NCBI GenBank assembly: GCA_024638355.1
Contig: JAHEKO010000007.1
Location: forward strand, 1 to 17,541
Direction of reading: 5' to 3'
Source of the DNA: Acidobacteriota bacterium
GTDB lineage: Bacteria > Acidobacteriota > Thermoanaerobaculia > Multivoradales > JAHEKO01
DNA: 17,541 nt
Shown here: in pieces, positions 17,339 to 17,541 of the stretch
Numbering within the stretch: position 1 is the stretch's first letter
Layout: each line of letters opens with the position of its first letter
Made by a program: the position numbers and the translations under genes
Notes under the pieces: generated by a model
The model's input: the letters and a program-made list of their open reading frames with translations, nothing else
Told to the model about the DNA's origin: nothing
The model's database searches: none

Positions 17339-17541
17339 ATGCCTGCGCGCGACCCATGCGCTCGGCTCCTGGCCGCGCTCGACGGCTTTTGCCGCGGACT
17401 CGGGGCGAACGGAGCCGACGCCGGGCTTCTCGTCGCATTCTCCGGCGGAGTCGACTCGACGGCCCTGCTGTGGGGGCTCGAGCGGTTGCGGCGGAGCGGC
17501 GCGCCACGAGTCGAGGCGGCGCACGTGGATCACGCCCTCGA
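17339..17541 (+). CDS. tilS: tRNA(Ile)-lysidine synthase, N-terminal part (partial)
   Basis: The first 67 codons of a gene running off the right edge. TilS converts C34 of tRNA-Ile2 (CAU) to lysidine so that it reads AUA instead of AUG. The PP-loop ATP-pyrophosphatase motif SGGVDS is at residues 35-40 within LLVAFSGGVDSTALL, followed by AAHVDHAL (60-67), which matches the VDHxL stretch of TilS. The ATG at 17339 has no Shine-Dalgarno and lies 15 nt from the tRNA 3' end, so it may be on the same transcript and freed by tRNA processing. Other PP-loop tRNA enzymes such as TtcA are possible but fit this N-terminus less well. Confidence 0.85.
   Translation, partial: MPARDPCARLLAALDGFCRGLGANGADAGLLVAFSGGVDSTALLWGLERLRRSGAPRVEAAHVDHAL

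Noticed and set aside
17289..17507. Minus-strand 72-codon ORF ending in VKGFEPPT
   Set aside because: The tail is translated from the complement of the tRNA T-arm, and the body is antisense to tilS.

Overview
The window is 17.5 kb of dense, GC-rich bacterial chromosome with no mobile element and no obvious break in composition. A complete KDO (lipopolysaccharide inner-core sugar) pathway, a Tat translocase, Cys-less ribosomal protein L33 and a metal-type KdsA point to a Gram-negative bacterium. The gene order and the mix of histone-deacetylase-like, S41-protease and secreted orphan genes would fit Acidobacteriota or a deltaproteobacterial relative, but that placement is an inference and not proven here.

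Layout, left to right. (1) The 3' end of a glutamate dehydrogenase gene (+) meets a two-gene minus-strand unit of secreted proteins of unknown function, one with a fibronectin-III-like C-terminus (169-1611). (2) A five-gene plus-strand operon, kdsB-pyrG-kdsA-kdsD-kdsC (1786-6641), covers KDO synthesis from arabinose 5-phosphate formation to CMP activation, with CTP synthase embedded to supply the CTP that KdsB uses. It is preceded by a near-consensus promoter. (3) tatA-tatC (minus) and a secreted S41 carboxyl-terminal protease (plus) diverge from a 137-bp promoter region. (4) A minus-strand pair encodes a sigma-70-like factor followed by a histone-deacetylase-superfamily enzyme. (5) Three paralogous ATP-grasp ligases follow, one leftward (11396-12616) and two rightward with overlapping stop and start (12726-15166), diverging from a shared 109-bp region. 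No pathway partner that I recognise is present, and this is the most interesting unexplained group. (6) A minus-strand tRNA-Val, tRNA-Asp, rpmG cluster has a good promoter. (7) A manganese-type superoxide dismutase has a strong intrinsic terminator and a second terminator-like hairpin after it. (8) A Cys-less ArsR-family regulator follows. (9) A tRNA with anticodon CAT sits 15 nt before the start of tilS, which runs off the right edge.

Architecture. All four convergent gene junctions have 5 nt or less between stop codons, and two share the same CTAG tetranucleotide. Several promoters share a TTGACT -35 box with a 17-nt spacer. A 51-bp imperfect repeat (44/51 identical) occurs in two intergenic regions 4.3 kb apart and looks like a dispersed intergenic element.
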